A DNA stretch of 64,000 nt from contig JBOZIK010000001.1 in the NCBI GenBank assembly GCA_051453625.1, positions 157,878,857 through 157,942,856 on the forward strand, read 5' to 3'. The position numbers and the translations under genes were made by a program. This stretch comes from Welwitschia mirabilis (taxonomy: Eukaryota > Gnetophyta > Gnetopsida > Welwitschiales). Below are positions 10,600-21,767 of this stretch, in pieces (position 1 is the first letter of the stretch; every line of letters begins with the position of its first letter). Below the pieces are notes generated by a model. The model ran no database searches and was not told the DNA's origin. It saw nothing but the letters and a program-made list of their open reading frames with translations.

Positions 10600-13350
10600 C
10601 TCATATCACAGATTTAGTAGTTTACAAATTAAAGTAGGAAAGTGAAATAAATTCTATAGTTTTATTTATATCTTGATTAGCCATAACTAATGTAGCATTT
10701 TATTTAGGAGAGGAATTTCAGAAAGTAACATGAAAAGTGTAAAGTAAAAAATCCAAAAAACTAAACAAGTTAAAAATATTAAATTTATAAAAAAAAAAGA
10801 GAAAATGAAGGCTATAATTTAGAATAACTTACAAGAACTTGATGAGCATGAAGAATTTTACTTTAATAACTTACTTCAAATGGAAGTTCACAAAAAAATA
10901 CTAAAACTAGAACTTGAGTATTTTGAGTTAATATCTACTAAAACTTTAATAATTAGTAGTAATCTTACATATTCTCAAACAAGAAAAATAAGAATAATTT
11001 TGTAAAGACATGATAGAGACTTTTTGTTATCTCATTTAAACATAGAAGGAATTTCTACTAATGTTTGTTAACATAAAATTTACTACTAGAACAATCTAAA
11101 AAATTATAAATCATTAAATATAAATGTTGCTAAAAGTTAGGTTAGTTATTCCATTTTCAATTCTAATTGGGTAAGTCTTGTCATACTTGTTTTAAAGAAA
11201 GATCAGAAATGGAAATTTACATCAATTATAGGATGTTGAACGTTACTACCTATAAAAATCATTTTATTTTATCATTTGTAGATAAATTTTTGAATAGGAT
11301 AGTAAGACATTAATATTATAGTTTTCTAGATTACTATAGGAAATGTAGGTAATTCCCTATCATTCTTAATGATTATGAAATAACTATCTTTATATGTCAT
11401 CGAAGAACTTTTTCATGTAGAGTACTATCATTTCAATTAGGTAATTCTATTATTACATTTTAAATGTTATTCTACCAAATATTATAAGAGATGTAAGGTA
11501 AATTTAGTGGAGGTATTTATGAAGGTCCTATCAAACTTTAAAAAGATTTATCAACCTTTAAAGAGGTTTTAATTTTTCCTTAGACAAATCAAAAAGAATT
11601 TTAAAAACATGTGAATTAAATAAAATTAAATTAAGTCATTCAAAAATATTCCTATGGTAGAATAAGGAATAGTATTAGATTAAAATATTTCAAAGAGAGG
11701 AACTAAAACTTATAAAAGTAAAGTTAAAGAAATTCAAGCTTTAGAACCTCTAACTAAAGTAAAAACGTTAAGATAATTCTTAAGACATGTAGATTATTAG
11801 AAAAGAATTATTTAGTAAAATAATTACTCCTTTAAATAAACTATTAAGAAAATATGTAAAATATTAGTAGCTAAATTCTTGTCAAAAGGCAATTGAATAA
11901 TTAAAGTATAAATTAATAAAAGCACCTATGTTTTTAAGATCAAATTTGAATAGATTTTTGCATTTGATTATTAATGCTTATAGAATAGTAATGGAAGGCA
12001 TTGTAAGATAATAGATAAAGCTATAAAATCTTAAGGTATTAACTATATTATAAGTAAGATTTTTAGTTCTACTCAAATTACATAACAATCAGAAAATTAA
12101 TGTTTGCCCATTTTACTTTAGATAAATCCAAACATTATAGATTAGATTATAAAGTAAAGATTCACAATGGTCATATTCTAATAACACATTGATTTAATAA
12201 AAAAGAGACAAATCCTTGAATCATAAGATGAATTTTACTAATAAGTTATATTTTACTAATGTAGGAATTTCATCTTACCATAATAGATTGAAAAAGGATA
12301 GAAAATGCTATTGTAAATCATCTATCACCTTAATTTTTGATGAATATAAATAAATATTATATATTAAAGAACAAATTATAGATGACTATATTTTGAAAAT
12401 TAAAGAAATTCCTTGGTTTTTAGAAATTGTAAATTTCTTAACTACAAATATGATTCCTAAATATTTATTCTACTATGAAATAAAAAGTTATTGAGAGGCA
12501 CTAAGAAATATCTATCTAAAGATGGAAGTGCATATAAATTAGAAATAGATGGTATTACAAAGAAATGTACTAAACAAAATTGTTAAAATAAAATTATTAA
12601 AAAAAATCATGAAGTTAAGTTTAGTAAACATTATGATGATAAAAGAATTATAATCAAAGTCCTTTAAATTGGTTATTCTAAACCAATAATTATAAACCTT
12701 ATTATGATTTTGTTAAAACTTATAACTAATGCTAAAAATCTTGATCTATTCATAGATTAATTAAAATTCTTCAAAATTGGATTTTAGCATTAGAACTTTT
12801 TAAAAGTCTAGCATTGATTTTACTAATCTAATTAGACTTAAGTATCATGGGAAAAAAATACATAATTATTTATGTTGATTACTTAACTAAATAGATGTAG
12901 GAACAAGTCATTGTTAATTTTAGTGTCAAAAAAATTGGTAAATTAATCCATAAAAATATCATCACTAGATTTGAATCCCTCATCATCTTAATTGAGGCAT
13001 TTATTTTATAGGTTAAATATTTAAAAATGTCCTAATAAGATTTAGCATTTCTTATTATTCGGCAATAGTCTACCCTTTGTAATTTAATGGATATGTAAAG
13101 AATACCAATAGGGAAATAAAATTTTTTAATTAAAATAGTTAATGAAATAAATATATATTGATTAGATGAATCTCTTTAATCCTATAGAATAACATGAAAA
13201 AGGGTAACATGATGTCCTCCATATGAATTAGTTGATCATAAATAAATTAGTAGTTTCATTCGTGGAATTTAAAATTAAAATATATACATTAGCTAAAAAA
13301 TTAAAGAGTTAACTAGATAAAGATATAAAAATTACTTATAGGAATTAAAC
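10600..13350 (+). pseudogene. Gypsy pol remnant: reverse transcriptase, RNase H, integrase (N-terminal part of a split gene)
   Basis: Domains appear in pol order over several frames. The RT core at about 11150-11530 includes NWVSLVILVLKKDQKWKF, VDKFLNRIV, YYSFLDYY and ICHRRTFSCRVLSFQLGN, matching the VPKKDG..R, LD..SGY and T.F....G.Y....PFGL blocks of Ty3/Gypsy RT. The RT connection at 11750-11990 shows VKTLR*FL and INKST. RNase H at about 12080-12330 ends with NAIVNHLS, and the linker has EIPWFLEIVNFLTTNMIP near 12405-12470. Integrase follows to 13350, with GKLIHKNIITRFE near 12935-12975, CPPYELVDHK near 13215 and KIYTLAKKLKS near 13278. The protein would copy and integrate the element. Dozens of stops, mostly at Gln and Trp codons, and frameshifts make it dead. 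The integrase breaks off at the Copia LTR at 13351 and resumes at 37838. Confidence 0.7.
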
Positions 13351-13491
13351 TATTAGTACCATTAACAAATATTAATAAGAATTATTAATATGTAATGTTA
13401 CAATACAACTTGTGCACATAACTTTTCAAATGATATATCTATGTTGTACCTCTATTAATTTAGTTTTAGTTCATTATTTCATTAGATGACA
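13351..13491 (+). repeat. Short LTR (141 bp), 5' copy of a Copia element inserted in the Gypsy integrase
   Basis: It aligns along its whole length to 37693-37829. Shared text includes TACCATTAACAAAT, TAACT..TCAAAT and ATGTTGTAC.TCTATTA. It starts TATTAGTACC against TGTTGTTACC in the other copy and ends GACA against TACA. The flanks on both sides are Gypsy integrase coding sequence that joins in frame. A weak tRNA-iMet-like primer site (TGGTATCGTGAC, 13544-13555) lies about 50 bp downstream, farther than usual. Confidence 0.65.
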
Positions 13492-14694
13492 TTATAACAA
13501 ACCTACTAGAGTTAAGAAAGATACTCTTCTTACCAAAGTAGTATGGTATCGTGACTAAATCCAATAAGAAGACTATGATGCAAGAAGAAATGATGAAGGA
13601 CATTGAGAGATTAACATACTCTTATGAATAATTCTAAATGAATGTTACCAAAGCAAAAGATTTTATTAAAATAAATAAAAAATTAAAAATTAAAGATTTT
13701 TGTGAAATCACAATTGATCCTTACAGAAGCCAATAATTTTCAAGCATGAATTAAGATAATTAAAATGTATTTAAATGTAAAAATAAATTGAACCTAATAT
13801 TTGAAAGATTGGACATAATAGATAAATAAACCATGATATTAAGTAAGAATATCAAATTTGGTGTCAACATGAACAATTAAAATGCTACCAAAATTAACAG
13901 TGACTAAAAAATGTACAAAATGTGAGAAAAGCTAAAAAAGAAGTATATGATATTAACAATGATGTCAGAATTAGGTTAACTGTCATGAAACTAGAGAATA
14001 TACCTCATAATATAATAAATCTTATATTGATCATGGTGTAAATATTGACTAATAAGTAATGATAACTAATGAAAATGTAATATAAAGAAATACTTAGTAA
14101 TGTCACTTTCTTCATAACAAGGTATGCTTAAAACCTCAATTCCTTTATAGGAAAGTATTAGTAAAAGATCCTATGAGATTATGTTAAATCGTATTTATAC
14201 TCATGGATTTTATTTGGAGGCCAAAATTACTAGAATTTCTTTAAACATGATCCTCATAGTTCAGGAGAATAACCTAAAGAAATGAATATTAAAGGATAAT
14301 TACTTCAATTATAGAAATAAGATAAATTCTATTATTGAAAGTAAGAAGCCATTATCACATTCTAAATTTCATACATTCAAGACTTAAGTTTAAAATATTT
14401 TAAGGCTAATAGTTCATATTTAATGTTGTATGTTTTCCTTTATTGCTAATAGTTTCATGATTATTATTTATGCTTTGGCTTATTTATTTAATTGCTTATT
14501 TTGGAAATGTCAATGAGTTTTAGATTTGTATTTGAAATTATTTTGAATAAATATGCTTAATGTGTAGAGTTATTATTTTTAAATATTACTAAAATTGCTA
14601 TCATGTTTATGGAATATTTTTATTACTACTAATGTCTTATTATTTATTAATTATGATAAGCTTGATTGTTATTTATTATTTTTTAGTGGCCTGA
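13492..14694 (+). other. Probable 5' internal region of the short-LTR Copia; no domain recognised
   Basis: AT-rich and full of stops. By position it should hold leader and gag of the Copia that starts at 13351, but I could not recognise any conserved block. Confidence 0.35.
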
Positions 14695-14835
14695 CAAGGT
14701 AACAGAATCCTCACCATTTCACTAACACCTCCAACACTTTCACCACTTCCACTACACCACCTCCACCACCTCCACCACTTTCACCATTCCACTTCCACTA
14801 CTTCCACCATCTTAACCACTTCCATCACTCTCTTA
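14695..14835 (+). repeat. CCACTT/CCACCT pyrimidine-rich minisatellite
   Basis: Imperfect units of 6-15 bp (CACCTCCAC, CACTTTCAC, CACTTCCACTAC) repeat from about 14727 to 14830, strongly C/T/A biased. In translation it would give a Pro/Thr/Ser-rich stretch, but no frame around it is coding. Confidence 0.75.
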
Positions 14836-15180
14836 CTTAGAGCCTCTTTACATCTTATACTTTCTACTATAAGTAGAATCTTTGTCTTCTCATATTTTAC
14901 ATCTTGAAAAAGTTCTTCCTATCGAATATTGTGATCTTAATCTTGAAGCCTGGAAAATCCTTACAGCCTTGTAACCTTTATAGGATCTTGAGTTATTCTT
15001 AAAAATAGGTATGGTTTTATGGTTTTCATTAATCTCTTGTTTGGTTTATGTAATTCCATCTATCTCTTGTATGTTCTCATTGACTCTTGCATCTTTTATG
15101 TGTTTGAATTAAATCTTTTTCTTATGCATATCTTGGATATGATTTATCTATGATTTTTAAAGCTTTGTTGTGACCAAATC
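14836..15180 (+). other. LTR-like sequence with a TATA-like signal
   Basis: CTATAAGTAG at about 14868-14877 sits in sequence that looks like an LTR U3/R region, followed by C/T-rich text. No matching partner was found in the window and no ends could be set, so this is only a suggestion. Confidence 0.3.
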
Positions 15181-15385
15181 ATGCGACTTTAGGGGCTGGG
15201 ACACCTGAAGGACTCCTATTGGCCATAAGAGTGGCTGTCAATGATTAAGGTGATTACCCCTCTAGATGTTGCATGATATGATGTTATGCAGCTTCAGGGA
15301 TTATCCCACTTAAAGGGTTCCTATTGGCCATAGGAATGATCTCGTAGACAATGGATAATTGAAACCCCTTTGATAGGATATACTA
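15181..15385 (+). repeat. Two-copy tandem repeat, 105 bp unit
   Basis: ATGCGACTTTAGGGG at 15181 and ATGCAGCTTCAGGG at 15286 begin two diverged copies. Both contain CCTATTGGCCATA and then ATGATTAAGGTG or ATGGATAATTGA and ACCCCTCT or ACCCCTTT. Confidence 0.8.
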
Positions 15386-16165
15386 TTCATTGAATATTTT
15401 GTGAGACTTAGATATTGTACTTTGTTGTAATTAATATGAGATTTTTGATCCCTTCTTATGTTTGAATAATTTTCACCTTGAAACCTTATCATGGACTATA
15501 CTAGAAACTATGAAGGTATAATTCTCATACCATGCCATGTTTATTCTGCAAGTTACCTCTCAAGAAGTGAGGCAGAAAGGGCTTAATACTGGTGTTTTCT
15601 ATGTGTTTTCATGTTTTAGAAATGTTTAAATATTATTAATCTTAATAGGAGTAAATTCTTGTAACTTTTCATTTAAGAAAAGATGTAATTGAGTTATTAT
15701 GTGATGTTTTTGTAACTCTCATGAAGTGGGTCCTAGTGATATAAGAATATGTTTTTCTTTAGTTAAAGTATACATGTTTATGTATAATTGGTTGTGCATT
15801 GATTTTTTAGAAACTATTAAATTTTTATGTAATGTTATTATGATAATATTATTTATGTCAAATAATAAGTCTCTCAAATTATTAATTATTTATGGAGTAT
15901 TAATGTATAGAAATTATATTTCTAAAAGGTAATTCTTATTTTAACTAAATCATCATTTGGATAACACATATGATATAACTTAAATACTTAGAAATATTTG
16001 TAAAATTTAAAGGTAATATGTATATTTTTATTTTATTTGGTCCTCACTATTTTCAGTTGAAGTTATAATTTAGAGGGTTATGATATTAAAAAAATAGGCA
16101 ATATTAAAAAAATTGGGATTAAACATTAAGAGATTCTCATTTGGGCATTGGGCAGCTAGGTTATT
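15386..16165. other. AT-rich DNA with no recognised gene
   Basis: One open frame at 15726-15932 (68 codons, plus) has no recognisable domain. Nothing else was seen on either strand. Confidence 0.45.
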
Positions 16166-16366
16166 GAAGGCTAAGTTCTGTAATAAGGTGGTATGAGGAT
16201 CACCACTTCACAATGGGGGACCCACCACAAAAGAGGTGGTTATGATTTAGCACTCAAAGCAAAACATTAGATTATTAATGAAATGGCCAAATGTTCATGC
16301 AGAAACTTGAACTGCTAACCATCTATTTCGCTACTCTTTCTCTTAACTGTTACACTATCAAATTGG
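16166..16366 (-). mobile_element. tRNA-derived SINE (minus strand)
   Basis: On the minus strand, TGATAGTGTAACAGTTAAGAG (complement of 16340-16360) fits an A box and GCAGTTCAAGTTTCTGC (complement of 16299-16315) fits a B box, at the spacing of a tRNA head. The body runs left through a less AT-rich segment with GGTGGGTCCCCC on the minus strand. Its left end is approximate. Confidence 0.5.
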
Positions 16367-17144
16367 AGCTATAAAGGATAGGTGCTTATAATCCTTTAAT
16401 GCATAAGTTACAAAAAAATAAATGAATCCTTAAAATCATAATTAACCATTACTATTAGAAATGCATGATATTTTAATGCTAGCCCAGATCTTAGAATAAT
16501 CATCATCCATCAACACCTTTATCAAGTGACACAACCAGGTAGATTGAAAGAGTGCTTTCAACAAAATTGAAAGGCATCTCTTGATTCTGCATTTTCTTTC
16601 TTTTAGAACCATTTCATCCCTATGAGAACATGTATCTTCTCCTGTGCATCCTTATTTCTCATAGCACAGTGTCATTCCACTCTTTTCTACACCTTCCTGT
16701 GCAACCTTATTTCTCACACCATGCTCATCTTTCTTCAGTGTGCATCTTCTTCTTTCTTATCATGTTTTCTCTTCCATTGTAAATATAACTCCCATACATC
16801 CCCTACTCTGTCTGCTCAGGCACCACTACTACATGTTTGACAATGGTTGCAATCTTCCACAACATTTCTATAAGGCTGATCTTTTCTAGCACATAGATTT
16901 ATCTCTAAAAGTTTGCATGCTATTGACAATGAATGTCAATGCATCCTGTTCTCTCCTATCTTTATGTCAATGCTTAATTTATTCTCCCTTTTTTTTAAGC
17001 TCATTGTTCTTGCTTGATTACACATTCAATCCTCCTCTACTTCAAACAGTCACACTCATTTCTCACAAATGTTTCTCAAGGTTCCTATATGTGTCTTCCA
17101 TTCTTTCATCAAAAAAGGCGCTCAGAAAGATTTACAAATGAAGC
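16367..17144. other. Pyrimidine-rich DNA with short open frames, no recognised gene
   Basis: Two plus-strand frames (16622-16840 and 16917-17141) are open but are Cys/Ser/Leu-rich low-complexity translations of C/T-rich DNA. TCCTGTGCATCCTTATTTCTCA and TCCTGTGCAACCTTATTTCTCA recur about 60 bp apart near 16639 and 16699, so the openness reflects local repetition rather than a gene. Confidence 0.5.
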
Positions 17145-17225
17145 ATTAGGGCATAATGGTTATCTAGTAATTTAAAGAGCATGAGGTATTGGGTTTAATT
17201 ATCAAGGGTAGTTTCTTAAAACGTA
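17145..17225 (+). mobile_element. SINE head (decayed A and B boxes)
   Basis: CATAATGGTTATCTAGTAA at 17152-17170 resembles an A box region, and GGGTTTAATTATC at 17190-17202 resembles a B box (GGGTTCGATTCTC) after C-to-T changes. Body and tail are not clear. Confidence 0.4.
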
Positions 17226-17475
17226 AGTACTATAACATTTATTAGATCCTTTTGTCCAAGATCCTTGCTTAATTAGATTATCGTTTATTTGTATTAGTTC
17301 TACTCTAGTAGCTTAGAAAGTAAATGCTTAGTTTTAAAAATTCTTATGTATCAATCTATCAATATATGTGGCCTAATTCATGTCACCCATAAAGGCAAGT
17401 AGGACTTGCATAAATCCCTGTTAGTTAGTTGCGAATACATGATAAGCCTTAGTTTAAACGATTCAAGTTAGTCTT

Positions 17476-17556
<81 letters not shown>

Positions 17557-17562
17557 TATATA
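17476..17562 (+). repeat. Compound microsatellite (AC)n(AT)n(AG)n
   Basis: Uninterrupted AC units, then AT units, then about twenty AG units, ending in AAGAGATATATA. Confidence 0.97.
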
Positions 17563-18002
17563 AATAGTTATGTTAACAAAATTATATAAATATTATCATT
17601 GTGGAATAATATGCTAAAAGAAACCTAATAAAGCTAAACTATAATAGTGCCTTATCTTGATGGAAAATTGGATATTATAATCTACATCAGAAATGTCTCA
17701 TGTGTACATGAAAATCTTGAATTTATTGTTACAAAAACCAAGGGAAATGCTAATTCAATATTTTGAAAATCCTTAAAGGGAACATGTGATGTGAATGTAA
17801 TGATTGATACCATGTTTAAATTTTAGCCCAAAGATCCTTATTATGAGTCCCATATATAAAAATTTTACTTTATAATACTCTTTTAACTCACTTTATACAT
17901 ATATATATATAGGAAACATGTGGGTTAGGCTTAGCATAAGATACCATCTAGATGTTATAAGTTTATGAAGATTTTCAACTATGGAACTTTGGGATCTTTA
18001 CA
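17563..18002 (+). other. Probable 3' part of an LTR
   Basis: It ends TCTTTACA at 18002, right before a tRNA-iMet-type primer site, so it should be the 3' part of a plus-strand 5' LTR. The left boundary and family could not be set. Confidence 0.4.
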
Positions 18003-18003
18003 G

Positions 18004-18020
18004 TTGGTATTAGAGCATTG
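18004..18020 (+). other. Primer binding site, tRNA-iMet type
   Basis: TTGGTATTAGAGCATTG matches the plant consensus TTGGTATCAGAGCATTG with one C-to-T change. It marks the start of the internal region of a plus-strand LTR element whose remainder is lost to the gap at 18204. Confidence 0.65.
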
Positions 18021-18203
18021 AGTTAAATTCTTCAATTATAGAAGTTTAGGTTATTACAGTCATAGAGTAAAGAGTGAATAGAAAAAATAAAAACTATTAT
18101 TATAAAAATAATAAAGCTAATAGAGAGGGGAAGAAAATCTAATGAAAGGGGTTCCATCCCAAATAAAAGAGAAAAATCATGTCTTTTAAATGTACATTAT
18201 AAT

Positions 18204-18303
18204 NNNNNNNNNNNNNNNNNNNNNNNNNNNNNNNNNNNNNNNNNNNNNNNNNNNNNNNNNNNNNNNNNNNNNNNNNNNNNNNNNNNNNNNNNNNNNNNNN
18301 NNN
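18204..18303. other. Assembly gap (100 N, unknown size)
   Basis: Exactly 100 N. The left side is the leader of a plus-strand element and the right side is the protease region of a minus-strand Copia, so the join is unsupported. Confidence 0.98.
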
Positions 18304-20076
18304 CCGTTTATGCTCTTTAAGTTCTAAAATCTTGATTTATCTCCTCTTATATGTATTAAACAATAACTATTTAGATACCAATTGTTCAAATAAGATCCTC
18401 TACAATATATTTGTGTTACAAAGCTTTGGAGATTATTAGTTTTAATCCACTTAGTCTTATTTGACTTAGATGGTGTATTCTTCTTAAGAATAAATTTAAA
18501 TGGTAATGAATTCACATATTTAGAAGAAAGCATCATCTGTCTAATTTTGCAAAAATATTTAGAGTGATCAAATCTAGCACAAAAATTACACAGGATATTG
18601 TGTACATACTTACTTATTTGGTTGACCTATTTTCATGATATTTATGCTCCAAAAATACCTAATTTTTCTCCATTTTTCTTTTGTATTGTAGGCATCTATT
18701 TCAATTTAGATGAACTACCAGAAGACTTATTTACAAAGAATAAAGTATTATTTACTTGGGTAGTTAACATAATGTTATCAGCTTTAAGTACCTTGCACTT
18801 CTCTTCTACTTTCTTCTTTTCTTTTATAATGGTCTTCACCATTTTTTTTAACTCATTGATTCTCTTGGTGAGCTTCTCACACTCTTCATACAACTCTTGA
18901 CATGTATTTTGTAACTCATCTTCCTCTTCATCAATCATATTCAAATCATTAGGTATTGAAGTAGTTGACACATTTTTGAGTGATGGTACTAGAGCTATAA
19001 AAGATAATCTCCTATCTCTGTCTAGTCCATGGTCTGAATAGATTTCCTCATCTTCATCATTTTCATTATTCCAAGTTTCTATGAATGAGGTATTTTTAGG
19101 CTTCATATTTTACCTTTTAGTTTTGGAACATTCATTGGCCATATGTCCAAATCCTTTGCATGAATAGCACTAGATTTTCTTTTTCTTTTCTTGCTCTTTT
19201 CTTTGTTTTAGTTTGCTTCTCCTTAGATTCCTACTTAGTTCTCCTTCCTTTTTCCTATAGAGAAACCTTTTGAAATGCTTGGATAGAAGAGCCACTTCAT
19301 TGTCATCAAGTTCTTCATCTGACCTATCAGATCTGTAATTCTCCTATACATATTTTAAAGTAATACCTTTTCTTTTATCTTTAGTGAACTTAATTTCATA
19401 GGTTTGAAGATTACCTTAAAGTTATTCCAATGTCATTGTATTGATGTTTTTACTTTCTTCGATGGATGTTATCTTCAATTTGAATCTCTTAGGTAGGGAT
19501 CTTAACACTTTCCTTACTACCTTACTTTCTTCCATGTGTTCTTTGAGGCTTGCCATTGAGTTTGCTTTACTTGTAAGTCTAGAAAAAAAATTCCTGTAAG
19601 ATTTCTTTATCATCCATATGAATATCTTCAAATTTAGAAATAAGCATTTATAGTTTTGCTTATTTAATAGTGGATGTTCCTTTATGAGCAATTTTTAAAA
19701 TTTTCCAAGCTTCTTTTTCATGGTTATAGTTCATGATTCTTTTAAATTCATCTATACATCCTACACAGAAAATGGCATTGAGAGCACAGGGATTTATGAT
19801 GGCTTTTGTTTTATCTGTGGGAATTCATTGATCTCTAGATTTTAGGACTAAGATAGTATTGTCATTTACATCTATTTGGATTAACATAAGCTTAGTACGA
19901 CTTTTGTATATAACTTCTTCTACATCGCCATCTAGAGATCTAAGAAAAATTCTCATCCTATCTTTCCAATAAGCATAGTTTGAATCATCAAACATGGGTG
20001 GATAACTGGCTGAAAATCCATCAGTCGGGTTACTCATTTTTAGGGTCTTAAGTTTAGATTTGTAAAAATCTCTCAA
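18304..20076 (-). pseudogene. Copia (SIRE-like) gag and start of protease, minus strand
   Basis: Reading right to left, gag starts at 20076 with MSNPTDGFSASYPPMFDDSN and continues YAYWKDRMRIFLRSLD, the start of the UBN2-type Copia capsid protein. A later piece (19691-19422) has MASLKEHMEESKVVRKVLRSLP. A complete CCHC zinc knuckle (CYSCKGFGHMANEC) lies at 19128-19169. A Glu/Lys-rich coiled coil (QELYEECEKLTKRINELKK) occupies 19106-18696. The protease start appears at about 18420-18324, where the usual catalytic LDSG reads LNSY, so Asp is changed to Asn. Gag forms the particle and the protease would cut the polyprotein. Stops and frameshifts separate the blocks. Protease beyond the active site, integrase and RT are missing at the gap. 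The family is the same as the element at 40209-49854. Confidence 0.85.
19128..19169 (-). other. Intact CCHC zinc knuckle in Copia gag
   Basis: Fourteen codons read C-X2-C-X4-H-X4-C with the expected Gly, a nucleic-acid-binding knuckle typical of Copia gag. Confidence 0.9.
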
Positions 20077-20089
20077 GGACTAACCTAAT

Positions 20090-20102
20090 CTCTGATATCA
20101 AA
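20090..20102 (-). other. Primer binding site, tRNA-iMet type
   Basis: On the minus strand this reads TTTGATATCAGAG, a near match to TTGGTATCAGAG, directly next to the LTR end at 20103. It sets the minus orientation of the gag at 20076. Confidence 0.75.
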
Positions 20103-21419
20103 TGATAGGATCAAGAACACTAAAGAAGGAGGGGGTGAATAGGTTCTTTTAAAAACTTATGTTTATAACAAGTTAAAACTATCTAATCATAGTTTGCATG
20201 TAAAAATAATGAAATCAAGAATGTACATATAGAAATGGGAAACTAAAAGTAAAGAATCAAAAAGACAGAAAAACATAAACTACCAATTTTGATGCATGTA
20301 AGATTTATGGTGGTTTAGGAACTCCCCTACTCCACTCTCGATGATCAGCTTCTTCCAAGCTTGATCTTGGATCTTTGGTTACTCCACAAGTTTTCTAGGT
20401 TCACCTATAATCCTTATAAGTAAACTTTTATAGGCTATGTCTCAACCTTAACAACAGACTTTTGTAGGCTAAGTCACAACCTTTAGAATCAATGGATGTG
20501 ATGTGATGATGCCTTAATTTCTCAGATATCATACATTTGATAGTAGTATAAGGAATGAAGCTCTTCTCCAATAGATCACAGTAATTAAGCTCTTAGATCT
20601 AATTCTGAGTGAAGCTTTTTTACGAAAGATAGATCTCCTCAATCATATGTGAAGGAATACAATGATATGCCAATAAGAATATAACAATGATTATGCCAAA
20701 TTTAAATAGTATCAAAAAGGTCTCTAGGTCATCTATTGCCTAGCTATTTATAATGGAAGGCTATTAAGATTTATTACAAATGAATTGCACCTCCAACGGA
20801 TATAAATGGTTAGAAAATAGCTAGGTAATAGCTAGAAAATAAATACATAATATTTAGATAAATTTCTTTTCTGTGCCATCTAGTCGACCCCACAAAAATC
20901 TGGTCGACTCTATATGGTGCCGTGCATTATACAGGTCATCCAAGAAGACTTCGATCATCCTAGGTTTTTACATCTCCAAGCCTAATCGACTCTATTTGGA
21001 TCCTATTGACCCCAGTCCAATCAATCCCATCCTAGATCCAGTCGATCTTTTGTCTCTCAGTCTGAAACTACTATCTATCAGGTCTTCAAATCTGATTAAC
21101 CCCATAAAAATCTGGTCGATCCCTTGCCATTCAGTCTAGGGACATTAATTCTTCAGGTTATAGGTTCGGTCGATCTCATCAGAATTTAGTTGACCCCTCT
21201 GGGTTTAGTTCATTTCTTTGGGACTGCTTTAGATGCGGTTGACCCCTTTAGAATCCTATCGACTCCCACTGGAGGTTAACATAACTCAGCATTTTTTCTA
21301 GTGCATTTTGATCCAATTCTTTCACTTGCAAAACTCAATCTCATCTACACAGAAGATATAACATTTTGCACTACACAAGAAAAATTAGTTTGACATCAAT
21401 TGACAAATATAATCTAACA
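20103..21419 (-). repeat. Copia LTR (LTR1), shared by two tandem elements
   Basis: The plus-strand ends are TGATAGGATC at 20103 and ATCTAACA at 21419, 1317 bp. In element sense it starts TGTTAGATTATATTTGTC and ends in the CCTATTCACCCCC..TCTT..GATCCTATCA type of terminus. On its left lies the primer site and gag of one element; on its right lies a polypurine tract (21420-21432) that belongs to the 3' end of another. The U3 part (20880-21260) is crowded with TGGTCGAC/GTCGACC motifs. Confidence 0.85.
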
Positions 21420-21432
21420 ATCTTCCCCTTTG
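21420..21432 (-). other. Polypurine tract
   Basis: On the minus strand CAAAGGGGAAGA directly precedes LTR1 and follows ATTAATGTC, the same arrangement as at 2315-2334 and 48595-48615. It marks the 3' internal end of a second Copia copy. Confidence 0.75.
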
Positions 21433-21667
21433 ACATTAATGGTAAACAATTAAGTGATTTCAAAAATTTAAACAATTTAACTCATTTACCAAACACTTTT
21501 AAGCACACATTTAAAAATCAAAACTCTCTCTTACATCAAGATATATATACCTTCAAGAACAGAGTAAAATATAATTATTTCTGTCCCTTTGACTAAATAC
21601 TTAAATATTTGAAAAATCAATATCTCAATATCTTAAGAAAAAATTTTGAAAGCACACTATCATTATC
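21433..21667 (-). mobile_element. 3' internal remnant of the upstream Copia copy
   Basis: About 235 bp of non-coding pre-LTR sequence (in element sense it carries repeated TCAAAGG-type text) between the polypurine tract and the gap. Gag and pol of this copy are absent, lost by deletion or hidden in the gap. Confidence 0.6.
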
Positions 21668-21767
21668 NNNNNNNNNNNNNNNNNNNNNNNNNNNNNNNNN
21701 NNNNNNNNNNNNNNNNNNNNNNNNNNNNNNNNNNNNNNNNNNNNNNNNNNNNNNNNNNNNNNNNNNN
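21668..21767. other. Assembly gap (100 N, unknown size)
   Basis: Exactly 100 N, placed between the internal remnant and the truncated LTR2. Confidence 0.98.

Noticed and set aside
8163-13350. Endogenous pararetrovirus (Caulimoviridae) as the source of the RT
   Set aside because: The RT is followed by RNase H and a long integrase, and the primer site is of the tRNA-Asp type; both point to a Gypsy retrotransposon.
13544-13555. Primer binding site of the short-LTR Copia (TGGTATCGTGAC)
   Set aside because: It lies about 50 bp beyond the LTR end instead of next to it, so it is mentioned only as weak support.
14695-14835. CRISPR-like or coding Pro-rich array
   Set aside because: Units are irregular, there are no spacers, and the context is a plant genome; it is a simple minisatellite.
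16622-17141. Two adjacent Cys/Ser/Leu-rich frames as a possible secreted Cys-rich peptide gene
   Set aside because: The DNA is repetitive and pyrimidine-rich, the Cys spacing shows no pattern, and both frames end without splice or promoter signals.
18598-18900. 100-codon plus-strand frame rich in Phe and Ser
   Set aside because: It is the antisense shadow of the Copia gag coiled coil on the minus strand.
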